A DNA stretch of 64,000 nucleotides from JAQVWU01 sp964628455 (GCA_964628455.1 CAZVPD010000001.1:1-64000), one strand, 5' to 3'. Positions 36,601 to 45,369 are shown, counted from the stretch's first letter. Program-made: numbers and translations. The notes: generated by a model not told the origin, from the letters alone.

Positions 36601-37330
36601 TTATCATATCCCGGTTCCCGATGATTTATACGCGGTCCGCTTCGTTTTTGAAGAAACGGAATACCGGTATACGGATGAACGCGTTATGCGTATAAAAATC
36701 AATCACAAGACCGTGGAATCGTGTTTTGATATCATGCAGGCGTCGCGTTCAACCGGAAAGACCGAGAAAGTTTACAGGTATATCGTACCATCCGGAGGGG
36801 AGATCACAGCGGAAATCGAAGCTTTGGCGGGGAAGGTCTGCCTTTCGGAAATAGAGGTCATACGGGAAAGCACCGGGATCATTCAGATCAACTGCGGGGC
36901 CGGAGTTGATTTTATCGACTGGTCGGGTTCCGTTTGGGGAAAAGACGCTTTATGGAACGGAGAGTGCATTTCCGCTCCGGAACGGGCGATTCTGCATGCT
37001 TCTCCGACAGAATACGACAGGCGTCTGTATTTTACCGCCGCATGCGGTAAAACGATCGGTTATTGCGTGCCGGCAGATTCCGGACTTCATTCGGTACAGT
37101 TGAAATTCTGTGAATTATGGCTCGGTAAACCCGGACTGAGGCCTATGAATATTTACGTCAACGATAAAAGGATCAGGCAAAACTGGGATCCTTACCTCAG
37201 CGCGGGACTCCCGGATATGACTTCGGACATACGGACAGACGATGTCTCTCCTCTGGACGGTAAAATTCATATCCGGGTGGAGGCATGCGGTGACAATCCC
37301 GCGATATTACAGGCCATTCAGATTGACTGA
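33671..37330 (+). CDS. Very large GH36/melibiase-like protein with malectin-like C-terminal domains
   Basis: A 1219-residue protein without a signal peptide. A beta-sandwich N terminus (about 1-290) leads into a TIM barrel with alpha-galactosidase landmarks: ILWDDAGWS (about 345-353), WLLWFAGKPS, FHTCSGGSRYSHTFD (about 450) and NYLSDAGGG, the last resembling the SDD acid/base segment of GH36. Family identity is therefore likely but the canonical residues are altered, so the activity is uncertain. After about residue 700 come several beta-rich segments, ending in malectin-like modules (IIQINCGAGVDFIDWSGSVW, about 1070) that bind glycans in known proteins. A cytoplasmic location is implied by the lack of a signal. 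Translationally coupled to the methyltransferase. Confidence 0.6.
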   Translation: MTGQVHIHQAFATAADSGWTLSSCDLSVTYGFDENSGFLLKSFVNGAGSRKVEYIGPPCPLLPFEQRVRNDPGEIHVSARKEDRKWKLTGGKIEKTVFGGKPVIGLTAAVCDGYLQVTLYAVIFPGTSVLRQWFKVLNTDPGSDEVFSVCPFSLDFELDDRRDVYYAATVHGGETSCDLGLLREQMMGTGWSPPEIKIADTGTARYMPVMLFQRDGKPRDGFMVALEYTGPWSMRANRNPLRQNPNGMHFRCETDCGSPLKVSPMETVALPAVTLAVYAEDRDNLMRELYDWQYTYMWDYTNTDYFAKVRSVSRWVFCSRNLHEQFVYRTSGLGMDAILCQRMGIDILWDDAGWSACPEWPENSYGSVFKNNYEGPDFRLNQRFFRKCGIRWLLWFAGKPSNGLLNTKQGAWGVFEWRTDGLGVSDIRQYRDFIGTVQNYLDEDNRRSFHTCSGGSRYSHTFDMQRYANYNYLSDAGGGYCGTYYFSYLEIPDRWGDILNFLGSDYRTYDGSTLIGEGNEAADPSAIRYDIEQARAVLALVPLAGPYNCDEDIERSRIDYEIYHYLLEKGVAGRGSYMYHPEITGDKRAYYMQRVSRDRKRSCMIMRHRPEGKVVIFARGLLSDEMYDVSFQVSAEHFIKSGSELMNDGITTENTAPGEIVYIGMPDHPGAGTRKTPPACPDTVYKCFECNIGHSGTGIYWSGKDPAMRSEVSKNGQVISDISIGQYFFDDSGAPGESADYAVRSVDYDGNRSEWKHASLLRRSEKKVWSALGVFHQNMEESGWTAEYSYDLEIFYRMEFIAPEHTPMADYYGTPNQKGGIEGWWTGGKCAKIGHGWQQASSDVYCARTFLCPENGEVSVTGRAVKEWYHNKSGDDLTVIVYHNREIISGWHKLSKGDLYGAAHMNRLTVQKGDRLRFILGKSSGENEEVLPWETGANIVGWIPVITYENETEDRSERNIIRVSEKNLMCHTDKNIIYHIPVPDDLYAVRFVFEETEYRYTDERVMRIKINHKTVESCFDIMQASRSTGKTEKVYRYIVPSGGEITAEIEALAGKVCLSEIEVIRESTGIIQINCGAGVDFIDWSGSVWGKDALWNGECISAPERAILHASPTEYDRRLYFTAACGKTIGYCVPADSGLHSVQLKFCELWLGKPGLRPMNIYVNDKRIRQNWDPYLSAGLPDMTSDIRTDDVSPLDGKIHIRVEACGDNPAILQAIQID

Positions 37331-37360
37331 CGCAGGATCTCCGGCCGCGGCGGACCATAC

Positions 37361-37382
37361 TGTAAACATACGATTGTTTACA
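37361..37382. promoter_or_regulatory. Palindrome TGTAAAC-N8-GTTTACA upstream of a binding-protein gene
   Basis: Seven-base arms are exact. Half-sites of the same sequence recur at 39000-39016 (two direct copies) and overlap the -35 at 18139-18145. It may be an operator; it is too widely spaced to be a standard CcpA cre site. Confidence 0.35.
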
Positions 37383-37465
37383 AAAAAGAACAGAAGACGG
37401 AGAGAATTTTTGATACTATGAGAAAAAACACCGGAAGACCGGCGTTTTTGAGAGGACTGAACGAA

Positions 37466-38947
37466 ATGAAAAAACACCGGCTGCTTATCGCCGTTTTGTC
37501 GGCTGCCTTTGTTATCCTGACGGGTCTGCCTGCCGTGTCCTGCGCGGAGAAGGCGGAAAACACCCCGGGTGCGGATACCGTCACGACCGCCTCAGAGACG
37601 GAACCCGGACAGGCATACGTCACGGCGGGCCTTCCCGATACCGACTTCGAAGGCGAGACCTTTACGTTCTACGGCCGTATTTACGAGGGGGCCTGGTCGG
37701 CCACGGATATTCTCAGGAAAGAGATCGACGGCGAACAGATCAACGACGCCCTTTATGAACGCACGGCATACATCGAGGAAAAGTATAATGCGGTCCTTGA
37801 AACGGTCGCCAGCGAGAACGGGACGGTGGCTCCGCTGGTCAAAACGCTTATTTCGGCGGCGGATACCTCTTTTCAGGCGATTGTCTGCAATGTCTATGAT
37901 GCGGGGTCGGTCTCGGCGGAAGGAATGCTTTCAGATCTGAAAAACGTCGAAAATCTGGACCTTTCTCAGAGATGGTGGGCGCAGGCGACAAACAGATCAC
38001 TCACGATAGCGGGAAAACAGTTTTATGCGACAGGCGAGATCTTTATCATCGACAACAAGTCTGTCCGCGTGTTCTTTTTCAATAAAGATATGATCGGTGA
38101 TTTCAACCTCGAAGATCCTTATGTCCTGGTCAAAAACAACGATTGGACGCTCGACCGTTATTTTTCGCTGAATGAAGCCGTAAAAACGGACCTCAACGGC
38201 GACAACCGGATGGATTTCGAAAACGATTGTTACGGAACGATGGCTCAGACCACGCTTGGGTCGGTACTTTATCTCGCATCCGGGGAACTGATCACGGCCA
38301 AGGATGAAAACGACATCCCCTATATATCCTGCGATACAGACCGCGCACTCACGATCATGACGGTTATTGCCGAAAAACTTTCGCAGAGTTCGTCTGTCAG
38401 CCTCAGCGAATCGGTGGCGGTCAACGGAGTTTATCCCGACAACCTCGTGTATTTTCAGGAAGGTCGGGCGCTTTTCGCGCCTGAGGTGCTGCTCCACATC
38501 GAGACCATGCGGGACTGCGACGTCGATATCGGCATCCTGCCGCCCCCGAAATACGACGCGCAGCAGAAAGATTATTACTGCTATGCGGACGGATGGTGCG
38601 TCAATGTCGTGTCTGTCCCCGTGACAAACCCGGAGCCCGGTAAAATCGGCTTTATTCTCGAGGCAATGGCGGCCGATTCCCTTAATAATCTCACGCCTGC
38701 CTATTACGACATCTGCCTGACCAACAAATATGTCCGCGATGAGGAATCGGTGGAAATGCTCGATCTTATCTTCAGCAAAGTCGTCATGGACAACGCCAAC
38801 ATCTTTTCATGGGGTTCGCTGCAGTCCGCTGTTTCGGGCGCTGTCGCCGACGGAAGCGCAATCGCATCCGTCATCGAATCGAAGCGTTCCGCAACGGAAA
38901 AAGCAATCGAAAAGACCGTCGAAGCCGTCCTGTCCGCCGGAGACTGA
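37466..38947 (+). CDS. Extracellular solute-binding lipoprotein (sugar type), second paralogue
   Basis: ATG 37466 follows AGAGGA at good spacing; an upstream ATG at 37418 would add 16 residues before the signal peptide. From 37466 the lipobox is PAVSC (Cys26) and the protein has 493 residues. The mature part begins with a Thr/Glu-rich linker and YVTAGLPDTDFEGETFTFYG, which aligns with the binding proteins at 1231 and 57377. The DLNGDNRMDFEND loop is the calcium-site-like feature of the group. No transporter membrane genes are near. It follows the GH36-like gene and probably delivers its substrate (inference). Confidence 0.85.
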   Translation: MKKHRLLIAVLSAAFVILTGLPAVSCAEKAENTPGADTVTTASETEPGQAYVTAGLPDTDFEGETFTFYGRIYEGAWSATDILRKEIDGEQINDALYERTAYIEEKYNAVLETVASENGTVAPLVKTLISAADTSFQAIVCNVYDAGSVSAEGMLSDLKNVENLDLSQRWWAQATNRSLTIAGKQFYATGEIFIIDNKSVRVFFFNKDMIGDFNLEDPYVLVKNNDWTLDRYFSLNEAVKTDLNGDNRMDFENDCYGTMAQTTLGSVLYLASGELITAKDENDIPYISCDTDRALTIMTVIAEKLSQSSSVSLSESVAVNGVYPDNLVYFQEGRALFAPEVLLHIETMRDCDVDIGILPPPKYDAQQKDYYCYADGWCVNVVSVPVTNPEPGKIGFILEAMAADSLNNLTPAYYDICLTNKYVRDEESVEMLDLIFSKVVMDNANIFSWGSLQSAVSGAVADGSAIASVIESKRSATEKAIEKTVEAVLSAGD

Positions 38948-39084
38948 TCACCGGGAACATGTCCGGCGGACGGTCCGTACCGCGTCACATAATAGAGACT
39001 GTAAACAATTGTAAACTTAAAAATTTTCGGAGGAATCGAAAAATCATTTTTCGTGATCGTTCAGCCGGATAAATAAGCGGGAAC

Positions 39085-39124
39085 ACCAAGCCCGCAGACA
39101 CGGAAACGAGTCTGCGGGCTTGGT
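39085..39124. terminator. Bidirectional terminator hairpin between convergent genes
   Basis: A 15-base-pair perfect stem (ACCAAGCCCGCAGAC and its complement) with a 10-base loop. T-rich sequence (GTTTTTTT) follows about 10 bases downstream on the plus strand. Confidence 0.75.
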
Positions 39125-39175
39125 ACGTCGTGTTCGTTTTTTTACGGCTGATCGCGGTCACTCACGCTTATTGCG

Positions 39176-39895
39176 TCAGACTTCCGCTTCGCAGCCGTCG
39201 TAAACAGGTATGAGATGATAAGGCGTGCCGGTTGCGAGCAGTTCCTGTATACTCGGCGCCTGACGGGGCGATATATGGTTGATATAGATGTTTTCGGTTC
39301 GGCATTTCTCAAAAACCGGCGCGGCTTTTGTCGTCGGAAAATGCGCCGCTTCGCAGATGACGGCGTCGCAGTCCTCCTCGAAACAAAAGCGCGGGAAATC
39401 TATGTCGGGACCCGCCAGGTCGCCGGTAAAGACCACTCTCTTCCCTTCGGCTTCCAGTTTGAACGAATAGGACAGGCTGCAGTGGCGCGACTGAAGCGCC
39501 GTGACACGCATATGCCCGTCATCGTATATCATTCCCTCCCGGTAGATTTCATACCGGATATCCCTCACCGCGCCTCCGAGGACGGCGGAGTTCCAGGTTT
39601 TCAGTGCGTCCGCCCCAATCCGGTCCGGCAGACAGATAAGCGGGTCGGCTGTTTTAAAATACCAGGAGATGAGGTCGGTAAAGGCGGGAAGTCCGTTCAC
39701 GTGGTCCCCGTGCATATGCGTCACGAAGATCGCTTTGATTTCCGCAGGGGTTATATGCTGTCGTATGAGCATATCCGTAACGGGTCCGCCCGCGTCAATG
39801 AGATACCTTCCCGCCGAAGTGCTCACGCAGGTGCACGAGCAGTATCTGTCGCTTTCCGGCACTCCGTGGCTTGTTCCCAAAAATGTGATTTTCAT
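39176..39895 (-). CDS. Metallo-beta-lactamase fold hydrolase (RNase Z-like)
   Basis: A 239-residue protein with a zinc-binding HMHGDH motif in IFVTHMHGDHVNGL, an N-terminal TFLGTSHGVP strand-loop as in RNase Z/ElaC and PhnP-like proteins, a further metal ligand segment VVFTGDLAGPDID and a C-terminal His in YINHISPR. It lacks the long exosite arm of true RNase Z, so a phosphodiesterase of small substrates is also possible. It has its own promoter and is convergent with the binding-protein gene. Confidence 0.8.
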   Translation of the reverse strand: MKITFLGTSHGVPESDRYCSCTCVSTSAGRYLIDAGGPVTDMLIRQHITPAEIKAIFVTHMHGDHVNGLPAFTDLISWYFKTADPLICLPDRIGADALKTWNSAVLGGAVRDIRYEIYREGMIYDDGHMRVTALQSRHCSLSYSFKLEAEGKRVVFTGDLAGPDIDFPRFCFEEDCDAVICEAAHFPTTKAAPVFEKCRTENIYINHISPRQAPSIQELLATGTPYHLIPVYDGCEAEV

Positions 39896-39952
39896 CGCGA
39901 AATACTCCTGTTCGTTTTGGATGATCCGAATGATCCGAATGACATCGTTCGG

Positions 39953-39981
39953 ATTATATCATAACGGGACCTGTATATCAA
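39953..39981 (-). promoter_or_regulatory. Promoter of the metallo-hydrolase gene
   Basis: Minus strand: TTGATA (39981-39976), 17 bases, TATAAT (39958-39953). Two tandem ATGATCCGA units (39921-39938) and a GTTCGGAT/ATCCGAAT inverted pair lie in the leader. Confidence 0.8.
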
Positions 39982-40082
39982 GGCTTATTTTATCGAAACA
40001 GCAGAAACAAAGCATCCGCCGTAATGATACCCGGATCCGTCATGCTCGAACGATGCCGTACCGCCTTCTCTGTCGTATCCGC

Positions 40083-41414
40083 TTACCGTATGGACCGGGT
40101 ATGCCTGATCGCGGTCAGATTTTCTTCCGCCGTCCGGATCTGATACCCGCTCATCAGCGAGCTTTCATAACGCATTTCGGGATTTTCTTCCCTCCCGTTG
40201 ATTTCTTCGATAAAAGCTAAAGTCTGCTGTGCGTCGCAGTAAGCTCCGAAAATGTCCTGCAGTTTTGCGAGTGAAGCGACGGTTTTCGCCTTTTTTAATC
40301 CGGGCAGCGGACCGAATGCTTCAAGGCTGTAGCGCAGCTTCTTGATCCGCTTGCGCAGTTCGTGGATCGCGGAATAATCACTGCCGCCGATTGTCCGCAG
40401 GGCTGCGTTGATCTTCCTGAGCTGCCCTGCGAACCGTTTTTTTGCAAACGATTGAAAGGACGGCGGTTTTTCGGGCTCGAACGTTTCTCCGTAAGCCGCC
40501 CGGTCCGGTGTGCTCTGCAGCCGTTTCAGCACACGGAAAACCGTTTCGGTCATCGGGGGCGCGTCTGCGCAAATGATTTCAAGTTCCTTCCGGCGTTGTG
40601 CGTCAAGGACGGCGAGCAGCGCGCTTTTTCCCTCTTTGATCAAAGGATAAGACTTCAGGAGTCCGGTCCATTCCGTCCGCATGACGTCAAGTGCACGCAG
40701 ACGTCCCGTACCGGCGGTCAGCCGGCGCATCCGTTCCCGTACGGAGCCGTATTGCCCGGGTTCGAAAAGGGGTTTGGTAAAAGAAAGCAGGGCGCGGAAG
40801 GATCGGATCCTGATGCGGAATTGATGGAGCGCTTCCGGGTCACCCGGATTTGTCATAAAGTTCCGCATACAGGCAAAGACTTCATGGCATTTGAAGATCA
40901 GTATTCTGCGGGATTCGGGCAGAGCGTCCCCTTCGGGATCGGTTTTCGGCAGGCCGGACAGCAGCGTCCATTCCGGTTCGGCGCGCACGGGGGACTGCGA
41001 CGTTATGCGCAGGCCGGCCGCGCTCCCTTTTAAAAACGGGAGTTCATATCCGCAGAGCCGGAGGCACCATGCGCTCAGATAAGGCTCATGTCCTACGACC
41101 ACCGGGGTCAGGGCGGGATCAAGATTCATATACGCACCGAGCAGTCCCTCAAAATCACCGTTTTGCACCCAGTCGGCCTGTTCGGGAGGCTGAGCCTGCA
41201 GATATCCGGCGATCAGACCGGCAGTCTGCGCCGCACGCGGCAGACTGCTCGTAAAAAAGTTCGGATTCAGCCCGATTAGCCGTTCCTTCAGGGCCGGCAG
41301 CATTTTTTTAAGTTCTTTTATCCCGCGTTTGGTCAGCTGTCTTTTGGTTTCGTCCGGGACCGTTTCACGGGGATCCGCTTTGCCGTGACGGATCAGTATC
41401 AATTTTCTGTACAC
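40083..41414 (-). CDS. SixA-type phosphohistidine phosphatase fused to a CHAD domain
   Basis: A 443-residue fusion with a GTG start (MYRKLILIRHGKAD). The N-terminal histidine phosphatase domain (about 1-160) has the RHG catalytic motif, SSLPRAAQTAGLIA and VVGHEPYLS. The C-terminal CHAD domain (about 175-425) is helical and rich in conserved His, Arg and Lys, for example ALHQFRIRIRSFRALLSF and HELRKRIKKLRYSLEAFG, the pattern that binds polyphosphate. A link to phosphate or polyphosphate handling is inferred. No polyphosphate kinase gene is adjacent. Confidence 0.88.
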   Translation of the reverse strand: MYRKLILIRHGKADPRETVPDETKRQLTKRGIKELKKMLPALKERLIGLNPNFFTSSLPRAAQTAGLIAGYLQAQPPEQADWVQNGDFEGLLGAYMNLDPALTPVVVGHEPYLSAWCLRLCGYELPFLKGSAAGLRITSQSPVRAEPEWTLLSGLPKTDPEGDALPESRRILIFKCHEVFACMRNFMTNPGDPEALHQFRIRIRSFRALLSFTKPLFEPGQYGSVRERMRRLTAGTGRLRALDVMRTEWTGLLKSYPLIKEGKSALLAVLDAQRRKELEIICADAPPMTETVFRVLKRLQSTPDRAAYGETFEPEKPPSFQSFAKKRFAGQLRKINAALRTIGGSDYSAIHELRKRIKKLRYSLEAFGPLPGLKKAKTVASLAKLQDIFGAYCDAQQTLAFIEEINGREENPEMRYESSLMSGYQIRTAEENLTAIRHTRSIR

Positions 41415-41507
41415 TGCATGTCACTTCCGCTTTTTTTTATTCTATACTTTGATTATAATTAGAGTATACTGAAAAAGGCAGAAAAGCGCGAAAAGCATTT
41501 AAAACAC

Positions 41508-41536
41508 TTGGTTATTTATATAAAATATGATATAAT
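41508..41536 (+). promoter_or_regulatory. Promoter of the transposase gene
   Basis: TTGGTT (41508-41513), 17 bases, TATAAT (41531-41536). Confidence 0.6.
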
Positions 41537-41588
41537 AGTGCAAGGATTTAATGACTGAAAACATAAAAATCATGCACGAGGTTAAGAA

Positions 41589-43085
41589 ATGTATCGCAGA
41601 CAACATACAGACCAATTAAAAATTGAAGATTTCATCTTACCTTTCGGGGGTAAGCTTAAAGCAGATAATCAATGGGTGAAACTCGCGGAACTCATGCCGT
41701 GGGATGAAATCGACAATAAATATAAAGAAGGCTTGAAAAAGAAAAGTCATCTCGGGCAGATACCGATCGACTCGAGAGTTGCGTTCGGCGCTTTATATAT
41801 ACAACTGAGGTGCAGGTTTACCGACGAAGAAACGACTCAGCACATAAGCGAAAATCCGTATATGCAATATTTTCTCGGTTATAAGGAGTTCTCCCTCGAA
41901 CGTCCCTTTGATCAGTCGATGATGACGCATTTCCGCAAACGGATAAGTCCGGAATTCATCAGGGAAATAACCGAAAAGACATTTGCCCCGAAGAACGATG
42001 ACAAAGACGATCATGATGACGATCAGAATGAAAGCAAAAAAGACGAAGAAAAGCCCGAAGAAGAAAAACCTGCAAACAAAGGCGTATTAATGCTTGACGC
42101 AACCTGCGCGCCGTCGGATATTGCATATCCGACAGACGTCGGATTATTGAATGAGGCGCGTGAAACATCGGAAGAAGTCATTGATCTGCTGTATGAACAG
42201 GTAAAGGCAAAATACAAAGTGAAACCGCGGACATACAGAGACGAAGCACGCAGTGACTATCTCGGATTATCGAAGCAGCGTAAAAAACCGGTGAAAAAGA
42301 TACGTAAAGTAATAAAGAACCAGCTGCAATATCTGAAAAGAGATTTCCGCCATATTGATGATTTGATAGAAAACGGAGCCGATACAGAGAAATTAACAAG
42401 ACATTTACGCGAAAAACTTGAGAACTGCCGTAAGCTTTACCTGCAGCAAAAAGAAATGTATGACAACAACACACATTCTGCGGCGGACAGGATAGTATCT
42501 CTGTCACAGCCGTATGTCCGTCCGATCGTAAGAGGGAAAGTCAACAATGATACGGAATTCGGAGCAAAAGTGGCAATAAGTCTCATCAACGGATTCGCTT
42601 TTATCGATAAACTGTCGTTTGACAGTTTCAACGAAGGTGTTTTACTGACAGAAGCCGTGGAAAATTATCGCAGGCGAACGGGACATTATCCGGAAGCTAT
42701 CCTTGCCGATCACATATACAGAAACCGCGGTAACCGGCAGTTCTGCAAAGAAAAAGGGATTCGTTTATCCGGTCCCGGACTCGGCCGAAAAAAAGCGAGT
42801 GAAGAAAATTTCAACAAAAAGCAGGCATATGAGGACGCCTGTGCCCGGAATGCGGTTGAAAGCGTTTTCGGTGTCAGCAAACGAAAATACTGTCTGGACA
42901 GGATCATGGCGCATTTGGAAGAAACCACCAAATGTCTGATTGCCATGAATTTCTTCGTGCTCAATATGGAAAAGAAGCTTCGTCTTCTTTTTGCACAATT
43001 TTTAAAGATGCACTTTTCACATGTGTTCAGCTCTCGCATATCCATATTCTTTATGTTGCGTGAAAATTATTTGTCATTCAGTTAA
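41589..43085 (+). mobile_element. IS5/IS1182-type transposase, apparently full length
   Basis: A 498-residue DDE transposase. The N-terminal DUF772-type domain includes PFDQSMMTHFRKRIS. Candidate catalytic residues are Asp in LMLDATCAPSD, Asp in AILADHIYRNRGNR and Glu in AVESVFGVSKRKY. A 30-residue acidic Lys/Glu/Asp insertion (about 137-165) separates the two halves. AT content is higher than in its neighbours. It is uninterrupted and has its own promoter, so it may be active. Element ends are not clear: the best candidate ends share only TGAAAAA (near 41469 and, inverted, near 43233), and no target duplication was found. Confidence 0.85.
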
Positions 43086-43136
43086 CCCTAAATTAAAAAT
43101 CAAACAAACAAATCGAATCCGATAAATTCCCCAAGA

Positions 43137-43155
43137 AAATTCCGAAGCGGAATTT
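43137..43155. terminator. Short hairpin downstream of the transposase gene
   Basis: AAATTCCG and CGGAATTT flank a 3-base loop. It is a weak terminator candidate with no T-run. Confidence 0.35.
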
Positions 43156-43243
43156 AAAATGGAATTTACCGTTTGCTTTTAAAAAATATTTTCGACCTTT
43201 CAATGAATTATGCTGCGGCAGGCGGTTTTTCAATGAAAAAAGT

Positions 43244-43272
43244 TTGACAAAAAGATTAAAAAAAGATATGAT
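43244..43272 (+). promoter_or_regulatory. Promoter of the 188-residue hypothetical gene
   Basis: TTGACA (43244-43249), 17 bases, TATGAT (43267-43272). A GGGGG ribosome binding site precedes GTG 43308. Confidence 0.8.
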
Positions 43273-43307
43273 ATAAGCGAACAAATATTTGCATAGGGGG
43301 TTCGGCT

Positions 43308-43874
43308 GTGACAGAATTGGATAAGATCATTCGTGCGAAGGCGTATATCGATAAACTGGCAAACGGAGTTGACCCTTTTTCGGATATGGAACTGGAAAAA
43401 GATTCGGTGCTTCAAAACATTCGTTTGTCAAGATGTTTTTTCTTTGTATCCGAAATACTGGAAAGAGTGATTGAAAACGGGGGTGTAGTCAACGCCGCGG
43501 GTGAAAAGGCGAAATTTTTTATAACCGACGAACAAAAAAATAATATTTTGATAACAGAAGAATCTGTCGGAGTGAATGAAATTGCCAAACGGATCAATGC
43601 TGTCATAAATTCGTCCGTTATGCAGGGTGCGACAGGCGTTAAAATAAACAACTGGCTGGCTGGACAGAGATATCTGCGATCTGAAACACGCGGGGACAAA
43701 AAGATCAGGATCACTGACGTAAAAGGGGAGGAGGCCGGAATACATACAGTGGAAGTAACGGCTCCGGACGGCAGAACATATAAAAAAAATATATTCGGCA
43801 GAGATATGCAGCAATACATAATTGAGAATATAAACGTCATACTCGGCGGCAGCGATATGTCTGAAAGACAATAA
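43308..43874 (+). CDS. Conserved hypothetical protein, possible nucleic-acid-binding fold
   Basis: A 188-residue soluble protein with a GTG start. I recall similar Clostridia proteins of unknown function that share the opening TELDKIIRAKAYIDKLANG and a middle NIRLSRCFFFVSEILERVIENGG. The C-terminal third (VNEIAKRINAVINSS, INNWLAGQRYLRSE, then TDVKGEEAGI) has the rhythm of a winged-helix/antirepressor-like domain, suggesting DNA or protein binding, but this is inference. It sits between an insertion sequence and a GH39-like gene, 20 bases upstream of the latter, so the two may be co-transcribed. Confidence 0.6.
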   Translation: MTELDKIIRAKAYIDKLANGVDPFSDMELEKDSVLQNIRLSRCFFFVSEILERVIENGGVVNAAGEKAKFFITDEQKNNILITEESVGVNEIAKRINAVINSSVMQGATGVKINNWLAGQRYLRSETRGDKKIRITDVKGEEAGIHTVEVTAPDGRTYKKNIFGRDMQQYIIENINVILGGSDMSERQ

Positions 43875-43894
43875 TTTATAACAGGAGGTTATGT

Positions 43895-45277
43895 ATGAAC
43901 GAAGTGTATACAGATTATGGCAAAAGGACCGGGAAGATCAAACCGATGCATGCTATCAACAACGGTCCTTATGCCCTCCCCGGACACGACGGGCTGAAGC
44001 ACCTTTACAAAAGGCTTCAGGACGCGGGAGTGCCCTACGCAAGGCTGCATGATACCGGCGGCAATTACGGCGGAGCTCATTTTGTCGATATACCGAACGT
44101 ATTCCCGGATTTTAACGCGGATCCGGACAATCCGGAATCCTATGATTTTAAATTTACCGATTTTTTGATCTCCAAACTTGTTTCACACGGAGTGCAGCCG
44201 TTTTACAGACTCGGTGTCACGATCGAAAATTCACACCGTGTAAAACCGTATGCGATATATCCTCCTGCCGATAATCAAAAATGGGCCGAAATATGCGCCG
44301 GCATCATACGGCATTACAACGAAGGCTGGGCGGACGGGTTTTATTACAACATCCTATACTGGGAAATCTGGAACGAACCCGACAACGAACCCGAAATAGC
44401 CGACAATCCGATGTGGAAGGGAACGGCGGAACAATACTTCAAGCTCTATGAAACCGCATCCCGCTATCTGAAAGCACGTTTTCCGGCCCTTAAAATAGGG
44501 GGATACGCAAGCTGCGGTTTTTATGCGCTTTCGGATAAAAATTATTCCGAAACCGCAAAATCATCCTCGCGCGTCGAATATTTTGTGGAATTTTTTCTGG
44601 AATTTCTGAAATATATAACGCAGCCCGAGCACCGCTGCCCGTTTGACTTTTTCTCGTGGCACAGTTATGCCGGCATCGCGGACAATATAAAATACGCGGA
44701 TTATGTGAAAGAAAAGCTGACTCTTTACGGATTCGGAGAGACCGAAATCATATTCAACGAATGGAATCCCGGAATCGGAAACCGGGGAACCCTCACCGAT
44801 GCCGCCAATATTGCGGCTGTGATGTGCGGTATGCAGAAAACGCCGACCGACATGTGCATGTATTACGACGGCCAGATCGAATCCGCTTACTGCGGATTAT
44901 TTAATCCTGTTAAAAACGATATTTTCCCGGCGTATTACGCGTTTCTCGCTTTCAACGAACTGTATAAGCTGGGCGGAGAGGTATCAAGCACGACCGATAA
45001 GACAGGAATATACATCTGTTCCGCTTCCGACGGCCGGGAATCGGCAGCGCTGATCGTCAATACGTATGACTGTGAAATGCCCGTAAACCTTTCTTTTAAA
45101 GGATTTGGAGTATCGGGAAAACAAAAGCTGACGCGGGTTCTGCTTGATGAAACTCACAGTTTCAGGGAAACTGAAAGTATGATCTTCGGGGGTGAAGAGA
45201 TCTCTTTTGAACTGCCGCTTCCTGCATATTCGTTGTCTCTTTATAAATTTTCCGCGCTTAATATAAATAAAGTATAA
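43895..45277 (+). CDS. GH39-like beta-xylosidase family protein
   Basis: A 460-residue clan GH-A glycosidase without a signal peptide. The acid/base is Glu161 in WEIWNEP and the nucleophile Glu289 in IIFNEWNPG, the spacing and sequence expected for GH39 (beta-xylosidase or alpha-L-iduronidase type). A C-terminal beta-sandwich follows from about residue 370. An AGGAGG site precedes the ATG. Which sugar it releases cannot be told; neighbouring sulfatase and carbohydrate-binding genes leave open a charged polysaccharide substrate. Confidence 0.75.
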   Translation: MNEVYTDYGKRTGKIKPMHAINNGPYALPGHDGLKHLYKRLQDAGVPYARLHDTGGNYGGAHFVDIPNVFPDFNADPDNPESYDFKFTDFLISKLVSHGVQPFYRLGVTIENSHRVKPYAIYPPADNQKWAEICAGIIRHYNEGWADGFYYNILYWEIWNEPDNEPEIADNPMWKGTAEQYFKLYETASRYLKARFPALKIGGYASCGFYALSDKNYSETAKSSSRVEYFVEFFLEFLKYITQPEHRCPFDFFSWHSYAGIADNIKYADYVKEKLTLYGFGETEIIFNEWNPGIGNRGTLTDAANIAAVMCGMQKTPTDMCMYYDGQIESAYCGLFNPVKNDIFPAYYAFLAFNELYKLGGEVSSTTDKTGIYICSASDGRESAALIVNTYDCEMPVNLSFKGFGVSGKQKLTRVLLDETHSFRETESMIFGGEEISFELPLPAYSLSLYKFSALNINKV

Positions 45278-45285
45278 ATAATGTA

Positions 45286-45314
45286 TTGACAATCTGCGTG
45301 TATTGTGTTATATT
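45286..45314 (+). promoter_or_regulatory. Promoter of the first CBM9-like surface protein
   Basis: TTGACA (45286-45291), 17 bases, TATATT (45309-45314), with an overlapping TATAAT further on. CGGAGGT precedes ATG 45370. Confidence 0.75.
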
Positions 45315-45369
45315 ATAATTGCGAGACAATAACAAAAAATAACAAAAAAATTAACGGAGGTATGATCAG

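Noticed and set aside
41469..43235. Terminal inverted repeats for the insertion sequence
   Set aside because: Only seven bases (TGAAAAA) match between the candidate ends and no target duplication is seen.
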